Shown here: positions 1 through 11,342 of the stretch, one piece after another
How the letters are laid out: each line of letters starts with the position of its first letter
Position numbering within the stretch: the first letter of the stretch is position 1
Notes under the pieces: generated by a model
The model's database searches: none
What the model saw: only the letters and a program-made list of their open reading frames with translations
What the model was told of the DNA's origin: nothing
From: Trema orientale
Taxonomy: Eukaryota > Streptophyta > Magnoliopsida > Rosales > Cannabaceae
NCBI GenBank assembly: GCA_002914845.1
Contig: JXTC01000038.1
Coordinates: 668,243 to 732,242, forward strand
Direction: 5' to 3'
Length of the DNA: 64,000 nt
Translations under genes and position numbers: made by a program

Positions 1-534
1 AAGTGAAATAACGGGAAGGACAAAACTGGAATACAAAAATAAATAATTTAAAAAGGGGCAAAAATGTTAAAACTTTTAAAAAGAGGCATATACTTACACG
101 GGATGTAAAAAACGGGCATCCGATGTAGTTTCCTCTACAATTATTGTCCGTACACATATGTATTCTAGAGTTTTGGGGATTCTATATATTTTAGTTTGGC
201 CGTGTAAAACTCTACCTTCTGTACCCTATTTTCGACATAGTGAAATTTCCTCCTCTGCCAGTGGTTTTTCCCGATCAGGATTTTTCATTTACATCTGTGT
301 GTTCTTATTTTTCATTTCTTTGTCGATTATCGTTCATTAATTCTTAATAGGTTGGACACCAGAAAAGTTAAAAAGCACCGTAAAATGATACAGCAAGATA
401 TTTTGCATTTCAAAAAACAAACAATAAAAACAAAATAATAAAAAAAGCAATTAAGCAAGCCTGTGGAACTCCAACTGCATGTTTCTATACATGGGCACCA
501 CAATACAAATTTTAAAAATAAAAAAGGGCTTATT
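1..534. other. Unassigned AT-rich flank
   Basis: No gene, RNA or transposon end could be recognised. The longest open frame (158-340) has no recognisable domain and lies in low-complexity AT-rich DNA. From about 500 the sequence grades into the poly(A/T)-rich arm of the repeat that follows. Confidence 0.5.
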
Positions 535-955
535 AAAAAAATCCAGGTCCAAAGTACAAAATTTTGAAAAATCCCGGATGGACTGATTTTTTTAAAAAAT
601 CCCGGTTTGATTTAGAAAAATATCACTTTTTAAAAGTATTATTAGAAAAATAACACTTTTAAAAAATATTTAGAAAAATACCATTTTTTTCAAAATTGGT
701 ATTTTTCAATGGTACTCGAGGTAACCAGTTAGGTTATTTAGAGTAACTAATTCAGTTACTTGAAGTAACTGTTCAAGTTACCTCGGGTAACTCGACTAGC
801 TACCTTAAGTATCTCATCAATTAATAAAAAGTGATATTTTTCTAAATATTTTTAAAAGTGATATTTTTATAATTAAATCCAGGATTTTTCAAAACAATTT
901 TAAATTCTAGGATTTTTCAATTTTTTTGAAAAATTATCATAAAAAATCAAATTTC
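535..955. mobile_element. Foldback MITE with GTTAC/GTAAC core (copy 1)
   Basis: The two ends are long, imperfect inverted repeats made of A/T-rich blocks (aaaaatccc..., ...gatttttcaa). The core at 708-810 is an array of short inverted words, GTAAC and GTTAC, alternating every 10-15 bp. Related copies sit at about 10260-10560 and 42174-42535, so it is a dispersed family. No coding capacity and no clear target duplication were found. The superfamily is not assigned. Confidence 0.6.
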
Positions 956-1272
956 TTCAATAAAAAATAAATCAATGAGAAACAGACCAGATTATTGATA
1001 ACATATGGGCTAGCCCACTAAGACTAAATCTGAATTCCAATCCCAAACAAAAAAAAAAAAAAAAACAAAAAAAGCAAAACAAAAAAGCAAGCGGGCAAGC
1101 AAGTGGAACTACAGAAACTATCATCCCAAGACTCATTCTTTCTTCTATAATATACTAGAGATATATAGAAAGGGAATAGCACAGCATGCCATATTGCAGC
1201 TGATTCATTTATCTATTTCGTTAATTATAATATTATTTCCTTCTTTGAGTCCTTTGATGTTTAATATACCTA

Positions 1273-1678
1273 GAGATGCAACAATAGGCCACCTGGCCCG
1301 ACCCATTTTAGGCAAACCCATCACGGGCCGCAGGCTGAGCCTGCTTAAAATAGGCTGAGCCGGTCCAACTCATTTTTCGAGGGCCGAGGTGGGCTGGACC
1401 TGTACACTGAAGAAAAAAGACGGCTCATCCCATCCAATGAGTTACTTTATATGTTGGTCCATCACGGGCTAGTCCTTCCTGGTTCAGGCCCAGCCATCCT
1501 ATGAATTTTAGTGGGTAGGGCTGACTCGCGGGCCACAATGTCATGACTCAGTTCAGTCCACATATAATAGACAAACTAGGCCAACCTATCTACAGTATCA
1601 GGATGAGCCGGCCCGTCCTGACACTATAGTATGACGGGCCTGGACTGGCCCATGGGCCGCAGCCCAAAGTTGCGTCTC
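1273..1678. mobile_element. hAT-type MITE, GGCCC-rich
   Basis: The ends are inverted repeats (GAGATGCAAC at the left, GTTGCGTCTC at the right). They are flanked by near-identical 8-bp direct repeats, tatacct followed by a or c, at 1265-1272 and 1679-1686. The 8-bp duplication is the hAT signature. The interior is unusually GC-rich for the window, with many GGGCC/GGCCC words. The inverted duplicate of the flanks near 2860-2890 lacks the insertion. No transposase frame is present, so it is non-autonomous. Confidence 0.7.
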
Positions 1679-2318
1679 TATACCTCGTGGCCTGAGTTCT
1701 TCTATGGTGTGCAGTGATCATGGAAAGACTATTGAATTCTTTTGTTTTTATATGAAGGGAACAATAGTTTAACATTTTTGGGCCAACCTGCCCAAACAGT
1801 AGGCTGCTTCTCATAGGCATAAAGAAACAGAGAGTTGATTAATTACTCTCTTATTTTTTGTTATCTATATCCTTTCTTTTAATTTTTACCTTATTCGTTG
1901 TTTTTTCCTCTAATTTGTTTTTCTTTTCAATATTGTTTATATATATTATTTTCATTTTACATGTTCGCTTGTTTTTTTTTCCCCCTTCTTTATATATATA
2001 TATATGCAAATACTATAATATCATCATATTGTTTTACTCACAATTTTCTATATTTATTAACTAAAAATACTAAAATATATTTTTTTAAAATAATAACATA
2101 AGTTTATAAACTGGTTAAGCATAGATCAATATATATATACTAGTTCTAAGGCGCGTACTCGTTAATAAACTTACATTATTATTTACAAAAAATATTCTAG
2201 TATTTATATTAATAAAAGTAGGAAATTGTGAGTAAAAAAATAAGGATATTATAGTATTTAAATATATATATATCTATTACAATTATAGAAAAACGTATGT
2301 GCCTAGGAAAACGTGCAA

Positions 2319-2506
2319 AATTCCAGCTGCTTAGCAAAATTCCAGCTGCTTATCTCAATTTTGTATCAATTTGCAATTAAATAGTCTTTGGTCATGGTGC
2401 ACGGCAAAAATCATACGAATATTTTTGGGCTTTTATGGGTCTTAGCCCAAAACCTATAGCTTAGTACAATATGAATATTTTTGGACTTTTATGGGTCTAG
2501 CCCAAA
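2319..2506. repeat. Two short tandem duplications
   Basis: A 19-bp unit containing ttccagctgctta occurs twice at about 2319-2352. A 56-bp unit (gaatatttttgg... tagcccaaaa) occurs twice, starting at 2417 and 2473. No coding content is visible. Confidence 0.65.
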
Positions 2507-3060
2507 AAGTGTACTAATGCTGATATTTATTTACTTAATACCATTATGTTTCTCTATTAAGAATTTTAACTTTTTTTTTTTCAAAATGTTAATCAAAATT
2601 ATAATAAAAATTCACCTACAAGTACGTGGCTTAGGCACGTACTATTAATACTAGTATATATATATAAAGAACAAAAAAAAAAAAAAAAAAGCACAGGAAC
2701 ATCAAAATAACATTGCATGTAAAATGAAAATAATATGAAGTGGCCTACTGTTTGGGCTTGGCCAGAAAGTGTTAAACCACTGTTCCATTCAAATAAAAAC
2801 AAAAGAATTCATTATTCATTAGTTTTTCCATGATCACTGTCGCACCATAGAAGAACTCAGGCCAAGAGATATATTATTAAATATCAGTAGACTCACATCA
2901 GATCAAGCTAAAGGCCAAGAAAAGGAAATAATATAGTTAACGAAATAGAAAAAATAATAACATACTAAAGCAGCTGGAATAAGGCAATAAGGCACGCAAA
3001 CGTATATTATTCCCCTTTATATATATTACTATAGATATTCTAGTTCAAGACTTTAAGTAC

Positions 3061-3797
3061 ACCCGTTCTTTAATAAAAGTAAAAATAATATTAAGAAAAT
3101 TAATTAATTTGATAGGTAGTATAAAATATAACAAAATTTTAGAGATTTTAATTTTTTAAAATACAAAATTATGCAGTGTTAATATTTATTTCATTTCATA
3201 ATATAAGCTAAATTTTTTGTCTCCTCACTAGGACATATAAGGAGAAAGTCCTTAGGGTGATATAGTATCATATGAAACTTACTTCTATTATTTTTAGTGA
3301 TATTTTAATGAATAAGACAAGGCAAACAAAGATTTTACATCAAAATTGATGTTAAATGACCTGTAATTTAGTAAGTTATTTGAGATAATTTACAAGTAGT
3401 TATGAACAAAAACCTTAAAAAAAGAGGAAAAAAAAAACTGAGATGTGAAATTTAATTTAATTATATTCTTATAGCAGATAACACAAAACAATATTACGTT
3501 ATTGGAAAGAACTAAAAAAGGAAGCCCAATAACCTTGGACTTGGACCAACCAACCCAATGGGATGTGAAAGTCATATAGGAGACAAACTTGTCTTCTTCT
3601 GCAATTTTCCTATTGAGAGGCCGAAGTTTGCAAAGAAAACAAATTGAATAAAAAAAAATGAAAGCAGCTGAAGCAAGATAGGTAGAGGAACGCCCACTTC
3701 CTTGTGCCAATCCATATTTCTATTAATTCTATAGATTTATATACTTAAAAAGGTTAAGTAGGCAATTATTATTTTTTTTTCTAAATGTTTAATTAAA
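3061..3797. other. Unassigned AT-rich spacer
   Basis: No recognisable gene or transposon end. A minus-strand frame at 3390-3710 (106 codons) begins near a Met but has no recognisable domain and is mostly A/T-run sequence, so it is not called a gene. Confidence 0.45.
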
Positions 3798-3837
3798 TTT
3801 GCCACTACCATTTAATTCTATTACTTTTGAGAAGGAA

Positions 3838-4120
3838 TTAGTCAAAAATTCATCAAAAATGCGTCAAGAATCCACCAAGAATCCGTCAAAATCACCACTG
3901 ATGTCAAGAATCTGTCAAGAATCTATTAAGATCATCAAGAATCCGTTAATAAGTCATCAAGAACCGGTCAAGATCGTTGCCGATATTAAGAATCCATCAA
4001 GAATCTATCAAAAATCGTTAAGAATCCATCAAAAATTCATCAAGAATCTGTCAAGATGGCTGCTGATATCAAGAATCGTTCAAGAATCCATAAAAATCGT
4101 CAAGAATTCGTCAATAATTT
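3838..4120 (+). repeat. 12-bp minisatellite (tcaagaatccgt) with 82-84 bp higher-order period
   Basis: About two dozen degenerate copies of a unit close to tcaagaatccgt run head to tail. A longer period is visible as the words gatgtcaag, gatattaag and gatatcaag at 3900, 3982 and 4065 (82-83 bp apart, roughly seven units). Because the unit is 12 bp, one frame stays open for 114 codons (3799-4143) and reads Lys/Asn/Ser/Ile-rich repeats. That is probably a by-product of the period rather than a protein gene. Confidence 0.8.
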
Positions 4121-4143
4121 ATTTTAAAAAAGTGATATGGTAG

Positions 4144-5345
4144 TATATTTAATTAATGAGGAAAAAAGTAATGTACAACTAATTTATTCTATTTAAAACG
4201 ACATTTTTAAAACTATTATAAAACCTTTGACTATAGTTGTCGTAACTTTTATTGCATTAAACAATAAAAATTATGACCACAATTGAAATTTTTTTAATAA
4301 TCATTAAAAAATCATTTTGAAAAATAGTCACAAAAAAATCATTTGGCCCAAGAAGTTCCTTGGTGCCTTCGTAGTCTTCTCTTCTATGCTTAGCCCACTA
4401 CCCAGTTGTCTCCCCGCTCCTTGGACTGTTTGTATATCTTCACCCTCGTTGTTCATGTCCATTGCCAGTTCTTTTTCCGTCCTCTCCCGTTTGCCCACTC
4501 TTGCTCGACTTAACTCTCATATAAAGGCAATATTTGATCTTGAGGAATCTTCACAATTTTTCATACATTGCAATCATTGTTTTTGAAATCGCATACACTG
4601 TACAACCTGATTTTTAAAATCAACAGATCCATTGATAGAACCAAAATAGCATACTATTGTCCAAGAGCTTCTTTTTGAGATTAAATTAGCTTATTTATCA
4701 TTCATTTTTTTCCTAAATTTCTCAAACCCGGATTTAGATTTTTTATTGAACATTTTTATTATTGAAAATTGAACCAAATAAAACAAAAACCCCTAAAAAA
4801 ACAAGAATTCAATCATATGAATTGGGTGAACGAAAATGTAAATATATATATAAGGTAAATTTCGAAACATGGAAGAAAATAACTAAATAAGAACAATATA
4901 ACCTAGAATAACGAAGAATAAATTGAAAATTCTTGCTTTCACACTTTTTCATTGAACTTTTAGAGAGATTAGGATAGGATTGTTTTAGTGTGACTGAATT
5001 TGAGAAGAAACTGTAGGTTCTTATTGTTAATTTATGTTTAATTTTTAGAGAAAATAGTTAAAATTTAATTTTCCTTATTAAATGAAATAAAAGAAATTTT
5101 GCAACGTTATCGTTATTATGTTTTTGGGAAAAAAGAAGGTTGGCGAGATTTTTGAAAGAAAATAAAGATAATTAAAATTAAAACTTATTTTTGAAAGAAA
5201 ATAAAGATAATTAAAATTAAAACTTATTTTTGAAAGAAAATTAAGACATATTGAAATATTTGATATGTATGGTATACCCATTTATGTGGGATAATGAAGG
5301 CTTTTTGAAAATAAAATTGATAGATATTAATTTTGACAACAATTT
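4144..5345. other. Unassigned spacer with a GC-richer island at 4330-4520
   Basis: An island of higher GC lies in AT-rich DNA and is open on both strands for about 55 codons (the plus-strand frame runs 4317-4586). I recognise no protein family in either direction. It may be a gene or retroelement fragment. The remainder shows no structure other than the tandem repeat listed separately. Confidence 0.35.
5151..5245. repeat. 39-bp tandem repeat, about 2.4 copies
   Basis: The unit begins tttgaaagaaaataaag and starts at 5151, 5190 and 5229, an exact 39-bp period. It keeps a minus-strand frame open as a repeated 13-residue motif, which is a consequence of the period. No function is inferred. Confidence 0.75.
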
Positions 5346-5354
5346 TATTTAACA

Positions 5355-5500
5355 CGTATAGAGGCGGCAAAATGGGCTGGTCAGGCTAACCATGGCCAGC
5401 TTGCTCAAAAACGGGCTTGGGGAGAAGGACGGGCCGGGCCAAGTTGCCCCGGCCTGAAAATTTAAAAGGGGAACCTAGCTCGGCCATAGGCCCACGGTGA
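5355..5500. mobile_element. Probable hAT-type MITE fragment
   Basis: A GGGCC-rich segment starts 'tagaggcggcaaaatgggc' and resembles the starts of the other GC-rich hAT-type elements in this window. Its right terminus was not found, so the extent is approximate. Confidence 0.35.
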
Positions 5501-6055
5501 TCTCCGAGATCTCGTCACGGCTTTTAAGGGACTCATCTTATCACTCTCGTTCAGATAGTATGCCTATAGGCTTTCAACTCCATCATTCATTCAGCGAGTG
5601 AGACATACTATTCCCCCGATGATAGTGTGGTTTAAAAAATAGGTTGCTAAACTTAGAAATTATTTACAAAAATATCATAAATTTCAAAATGCAATATTCT
5701 AGTGAATAGAATTCTAAAAACGACATATAATATAGGGTTGGAAAGACATTTAATTCCACAAAAATTATACAAAATTAAGCTGCCATATGATAAGATTTGT
5801 AGTCAAATGTTCGGAAGATATAATTTTAACTCATTATAGCTTTCAAACGTAAATCAAATGATCATGAAATTTTAATGGCATACCAATAATACAAAAAAAA
5901 AAAACTATCACATATTAAAAAAATTAGGTCTAGATGATATGCACAACCATATAAACAATTAACATGGCAAAATAAAGGTATAATTCGATTGGTTTAGACT
6001 ATATATAGTCGCTCTCTTTTGCCTTTTTCAATGAAGAACAAAGACCACCAATAGT
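5501..6055 (-). other. Possible leader/internal remnant of the copia element
   Basis: This lies immediately internal (minus strand) to the LTR and primer-binding site at 6056-6792. No gag frame is visible, so only the untranslated leader or unrelated sequence remains. No other feature was recognised. Confidence 0.35.
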
Positions 6056-6056
6056 G

Positions 6057-6068
6057 GCTCTGATACCA
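6057..6068 (-). other. tRNA-iMet-type primer-binding site
   Basis: On the minus strand, one base after the LTR end, the sequence reads TGGTATCAGAGC. This is the standard plant Ty1/copia primer-binding site complementary to the 3' end of initiator tRNA-Met. Its orientation fixes the element as minus-strand, with the LTR on its high-coordinate side being the 5' LTR. Confidence 0.85.
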
Positions 6069-6069
6069 A

Positions 6070-6792
6070 TGATAGAAAAATCATATTAATATTGCGTGTA
6101 GAAGTTTATGATGGTAGTGATAGATCGGATCCACGAACAAGCACCAATTCAAGATTTGCTATGGAAGGTCTCACGGTACTTCGGATTAATCGTCTCCTTC
6201 CATACTCACAATGGTATGGTTATTACACAATAGAAACTGGAACAGCCACATATGTTCCATAGTGCAAAAGCCTCTATTATGGAAAACTAGATAGAGAGAA
6301 TGACGTTGAAAGAGACTATTATGGAGGGGATAACACTACACATCCTAAGTTTTATATCAAATTTTTTATAATAACACATGTCGCATGTAAGTTGTCACCA
6401 TCTAATTGGTGTGTTAGAACTTGTTACAAATAGATTAAATATTATCACCAATTGAGTAGTGACAAATCACATGTCACATGTATTGGTATTAAAATTTTGG
6501 TACAAAAGTTGGTACCTCAAACATTATCCATTATGAAGGATTATTTTTCACATACTTTTCTAAGGAAGGATATTTCCTTAACAAAGATAATTAAGGATTT
6601 CTCAGTAAATGCGCAATTCAAAAGCGCGTTCACATTTCATCCATATCCTTTTGACTAATAATAATTAATACATAATATTCTCATTATGTGTAGATATTTT
6701 CCCTTTTAGATTTATTCCGAACAAACCCATTATTGCCTAAATGTCTAGGTTGCGTTCCCATTATGGGTGACTGTAATAGGAATATTCCAACA
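6070..6792 (-). mobile_element. Ty1/copia 5' LTR (truncated element)
   Basis: On the minus strand the LTR starts TGTTGGAATATTCC (6792 downward) and ends TATCA at 6070, followed by the primer-binding site. A MITE (about 6330-6527) is inserted in it, so the LTR proper is about 525 bp. No matching 3' LTR or coding region lies on the internal side in this window, so the element is truncated. A TA-rich promoter could not be placed with confidence. Confidence 0.75.
6330..6527. mobile_element. MITE with TTTTGTACC-type terminal inverted repeats (copy 1)
   Basis: About 43-bp imperfect inverted repeats flank a short core. The left end reads ataacactacacatcc and the right end is the reverse complement of a similar word containing ggtacc. 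The second copy at 57022-57209 is clearly homologous throughout. It lies inside the copia LTR, so it inserted after that LTR. The superfamily is uncertain. Confidence 0.65.
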
Positions 6793-7446
6793 TAGTCAAT
6801 AAGAATCCTTGTGTTTCTTTAAAGTTTAGAAACACTAATTTACTTTATAATTATTATCTTCGCTATTCCATGAACCATAGGATCACTTATTATAAAGAAG
6901 GCAATCAAATTGCGGAGAAACTTGCTTCATAGGGTTCATCTCTTCCGAATTTCTCTTGGCGGAATTCCACACCGAATTTTTTTTTAGCCTTTTTTATTAT
7001 TTTATTTGGGTGAAAACTTTTCTGGTCTTTCTTTCTTTAGATTTAGATAAGGTTGTTTTTTTTTTTTTAAGTTTTTTGGGTCATGGTTTTGTAAATCAAT
7101 TTATCCTGTTTCTTTGTTAGAATTTTTTTTTTATCCCAATCGAGTTTGCTCCTAATAGGTTTTAATAAGATTTTTTTGATGATACTTTTCAATAAGAATG
7201 TTTAGGCGTGACTATGTGGGTACCTTATTTGGGTCGGATCATGAACCCAAAGTCCAACATGATCATTACACGCGAAATGGTGATCATAATATGTATACTA
7301 ATCAATTTGCCAAAGTGGGAAGCTTATCTCCTTAAGAACATTTAGTCTAGTTTGTAACTACAATATACAAAAAGATGTGGTCAAATATTTAGTCTAGTTA
7401 GTAACTACACTTTACCTCTAATATTGAGCTAAGAGATAGCTTTAAG
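6793..7446. other. Unassigned AT-rich spacer
   Basis: Contains poly(T) tracts and no recognisable gene, RNA or transposon terminus. Confidence 0.45.
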
Positions 7447-8203
7447 TAGAGATGTTAAATAGGTCATACCGTGCCGGTACGACTCGTGAAAGGTAGGTCC
7501 TTCATGCTTTATGTCATGCTTGGCACGGCTCAACAAGACATCGTACCGTACTTGTGCTGACCCAAGTTTTAAAACTCTAGGATCGGCAGGACTCACAAAC
7601 ACGGGCGCATATCATATCGTGCTTGTGTTGTGCTCGTGTTTGTGTTTGGCCTTTATTGTGTCGAACAAAATGAGCCCAACATACTAGTATATTTTTTGCC
7701 TAACTTCGGTCGACCCATTAAATTATTGTGACACTCAATATTTTATAAATTTTTAAATATATTTAATTTTAAAAAACAATTATTTTTTGATTTAAAATAA
7801 TGACAGAAATATGTAATGTACACATAATTGTTTAAAAGATATTCAATTAAAAATTATTAATACAAAATTGTTTCTAAAAGAAAGAATAAGAAAAGTGAGT
7901 TTATTAATAAGAAAAACTAAAAAATATACAAAATTTATAGATAAAAATAATATAACAAAGTAAAAAATGAATATTTTTTTAAAAATATTCAGAGTCGTGC
8001 TTTTCGTACTTTTTGTGCCGTGTCGTGCTTGTGTCATGCACGTACTTAAGGTCGTGTCGTACCGTGTCAGCCTATAGTACTTAAAAACTAGAGCCCGGCA
8101 CAGTTCAATAACTCGTATCGTACTTGGCATGCACGGTCCAAACTCCAAAGTGACTTGCTATGCCCTCGTGCTAAATGAGTGACCCAATCCATTTGAAATC
8201 TCT
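7447..8203. mobile_element. hAT-type MITE with GTGCCGTG-rich ends
   Basis: The ends are inverted (left gtagagatgttaaat, right atttgaaatctctag). Just inside, both ends carry repeated gtgccgtgtcgtgc-type words in inverted orientation. The termini match the TAGAGATG/TAGGGATG ends seen in other elements of this window. No clean 8-bp duplication was found. The AT-rich centre has no transposase frame. Confidence 0.55.
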
Positions 8204-8914
8204 AGTTTTAAGTATAGGAGATGTGGAACGTGGACAACTTTTTATAACATTAAATGTGTATATCCAGATTTGATGCGAACTCAGTTATTGGAATAATGCC
8301 ATGTGAAACACGGAGCTATAAAAGAAATGTAATGCGAAAAATGAAGTAGATACGGTGTGAGAAATAAAGTAGATAGAGGTGTGAGAAATGCCGTGCATTG
8401 GACGGATGAAATGTCTCTTTCAAGTTACAATAATCAACCTAAATATCGTTGCCCTCATTTATGTTATAGATCGAGTTATCAAGTCAAAAAGAAAAGAAAT
8501 GAAAAAGATACACGATCATCAGAAGTAATGATCTTTGTCTAAGGCTCAATAATCGAAAAAATAACTAAATATGGCAAGGGATTGGTCATGACTCATATGT
8601 ATGGATATATTTCCTAGCATTTAGTATCTTTGGTAGTTAAGTCCTAATCTTTAAAATTTGGCTATTAAATCCGCTATCTCTCAAAAGAGTAACACCATTT
8701 ACTGTTGTCAATCTCATCCAATTTTTCCATTAAAGAATCATTTGCAAGAAAAACAATGAAAAAAAAGAGAGAAAAACTCACCAGCTCTTTGAAAGAAAAC
8801 CCATAAGACCCTACATGAAAAGCATTTGTAATATTTCTTCAAACATAATTTGAACATCACAACTGACATTAATAGTAGTAATTAATTTAGACTAAAAAGA
8901 TATTTTCGAGAGTA

Positions 8915-10060
8915 TTTTGAAAAATGAATTTTTTCAGGAGTATTACAGGCATTCGTTTGTTTCATCCATTCCATTTAAATAGAAAACACATTAGAACGGG
9001 TATTTATTTCAACAATTTCAGTTTTTCCATTCAAATGGTCTTTTACAATGGGTATTTATTTCAACAATTAAGTTTTTTCATTAAAAATGGTCAAGTAGTC
9101 ACATCAACGATTGGAATAAATTTTTGTGTCTTGGAAATGGAATGAGAATGGAGCCCAAGAGGTATTTTTGAATAGTCTATTCTAACGTCTCTCATTCTAA
9201 ATATAACTCATTCTACTTTATTTTACTTCAAATCTCCCCCATTCTAATTATAACTCATTCTAACGACTTCTTTTTAAATACACTCATTCAAATGAGTGAA
9301 CCAAACGAGGCCAGGATGTTCTATTACGAGAGTCACAATGTTTGTAACCATTAACTGGTTCTAAAAATGAGTCTCGTTTGGTTCATAAATTCTTTGGTTC
9401 AACTATTCTATTCTATTGGAATGAAAAACCCATTTGAATGAGTATTTGTTTCAACAACTCTAATTTTCACATTTAAATGGTCTTTTAGAATGAGTGTTTG
9501 TTTCAACAATCCAGTTTTTCCATTCAAATGATCCATCAGTCACATTAACTATTGAAATGGGTTTTTTGTGTCTTAGATGAGAATGGAGGGGAGAAAGCAT
9601 TTTTGAATGGTCTATTCTAATGCTCCCATTCTAATTACAATCTATTTCACTGATTTTCCATTCAAATGTCTCTCATTCTAATTATAACTCATTCTAGAAT
9701 TTCTATTTAAATACAGCTATTCAAATGAGTAAACTAAATGGAGCCGTCATTCAAAAAATATATTGGAATGAGTGTATATTTTAACAATTCCAGTTTTTCC
9801 ATTCACATGGTCTATTGGAATGAGTTTTTATTTCAATAATTCAGTTTTTCTATTCAGATGATCCATCAGTCGCATCAATCATTAGAATGAGTTTTTTTCT
9901 TATTGAAATGATATTGGTGCTACCTCATTGTTTTTGAATAAGTCCATTCAAATGTTCCCATCCTAATTACAACCTATTCTACTTTTTTTCACTTCAAATG
10001 TCTCATATTCCAATTATAAGTCATTCTACGATTTCTATTTAAATACACCCATGGAATAAG
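8915..10060. repeat. Cluster of three related MITE-like repeats
   Basis: The words tgtttcaacaa, ccatttaaatggtc and ctcattctaattataac recur in three blocks (about 8915-9312, 9366-9747, 9760-10060). Two blocks end with a motif like accaaacgaggcc, and the second starts with its complement (ctcgtttggtt). The ends resemble the ggccTCGTTTGG termini of hAT or PIF-type MITEs. The exact boundaries and superfamily are not resolved. Several small open frames here are repeat artefacts. Confidence 0.6.
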
Positions 10061-10069
10061 GAAATTTGA

Positions 10070-10560
10070 TTTTATATGGCAGATTTTCAATTAAAAAAAT
10101 TGAAAAAATTCTGAATTTTAAAATTGTTTGAAAAAATAGGGTTTATCTAGAAAAATGTCATTTTTAAAACTATTTAGAACAATATTGTAATATTCTTAGA
10201 AAAATCATTTTGGAAGGGCTTCTTACAGAAATTAAGGACAATAGTGCTAAAAATTGAAAAATCCCAAATGGGTTGATTTTGGGAAAATCCCTGATTGATT
10301 AAAAAAATATCTCTCTTGAAAAGTTTGTTTAAAAAAAATTATTTTTAATAAATATTTAGAAAATTACAACTTTTTCTTCAAAATTGGTATTTTTTAATTA
10401 TACTTGAGGTAACCAATCTAGTTATCTCAAGTATATCACCAACTAATAAAAAATGATAATTTTCTAAATACTTTTAAAAGTAGTATTTTTCTAATACATT
10501 CAGGATTTTTCAAAAAATTTCAGATTTTTCAATTTTTTTTATTTTACCATAAAAAATTAA
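10070..10560. mobile_element. GTTAC-core foldback MITE (copy 2, with a partial extra copy)
   Basis: The segment 10260-10560 has the same A/T-block arms as 535-955 and a core with gaggtaacc and ggtta-like words near 10405-10425. The segment 10070-10250 looks like a broken arm of a further copy. Confidence 0.5.
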
Positions 10561-11342
10561 TTTCCTCTTTTGGAAAAAGCTCATAGAAAAATTGTTTGGA
10601 GTGAACACCGCTAGGATTAGCGCCATTTCCGATTCTTCTTATTCCTTGAGATTCTTCCTAATGTTCCAATGTTTTGAGGGAAACAAAGTTTAAAATCAAA
10701 GTTTGGTTGACTTTGCGCCCAAAAGATACATAGAAATAAGAAACGACATTGGAATGAGTTATCCAACCCAGAGCACCCATTAGTCCATAACAGGGACATT
10801 GGTTAAGTAAGAAAACTATTTATTCAATTAAGATTAGTTATGATTCACTTATGATAAAGATGAACTCATCTTTTTTCTTTTTTTCATTTTATTTTGAATA
10901 ACTTATTCTTGAGATAATATATGCACCAAAATAAACAAATATGAAATGTCAAAAATACAATAAATATGCAACCCCAATCACTGAGACAGCCAAATATAAA
11001 AAGAGAGACAAGGAAGAAGGCGAAAAAGAGCTGGGCCATGTATACTTAGGCGACTACACAAGAGTTATGTCATCCTCTGTGGATTTCAAATCTCCTGCTC
11101 AAACGACACTGTTTCCATATTTCTCCTCCCAGGCCTTCTATATTCCTCTTTCTTCTTCTTCAGAAGTCTCGAACTCTCGATCCCACAATGGCACAACTTT
11201 CTCTACAATAACCGAGAAATTAGAAAAGAATATGCGTTTATGAGATTTTTGGCTTTTTTTTCCCCCGAAGATGATCAAATCATTTTTTTCACCCAAATAC
11301 TTCTTCAATGGATGAGTTGGATGAGATTAATAGAAAGACTAA
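10561..11342. other. Unassigned spacer
   Basis: Two small open frames (minus 10617-10799, plus 10941-11243, the latter 100 codons) lie here. Neither has a recognisable domain, a convincing codon pattern or gene-like flanks, so neither is called as a gene. Confidence 0.4.

Larger units (their letters stand above)
1130..3060. repeat. Large inverted duplication with about 0.9-kb spacer
   Basis: Sequence at about 1141-1272 plus 1679-1835 recurs in reverse complement at about 2709-3055. Shared stretches include the block around 'gagttcttctatggtg' and 'atctatttcgttaa'. The left arm is interrupted by the MITE at 1273-1678 and the right arm is not, so the right arm is an unoccupied version of the site. 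The spacer holds AT-rich sequence and small tandem repeats, with no gene. Such an arrangement could fold into a long hairpin if transcribed; that is inference. Confidence 0.7.

Noticed and set aside
3838..4120. CRISPR-like regular array
   Set aside because: The repeats are contiguous with no spacers, the unit is only 12 bp, and the DNA is plant nuclear.
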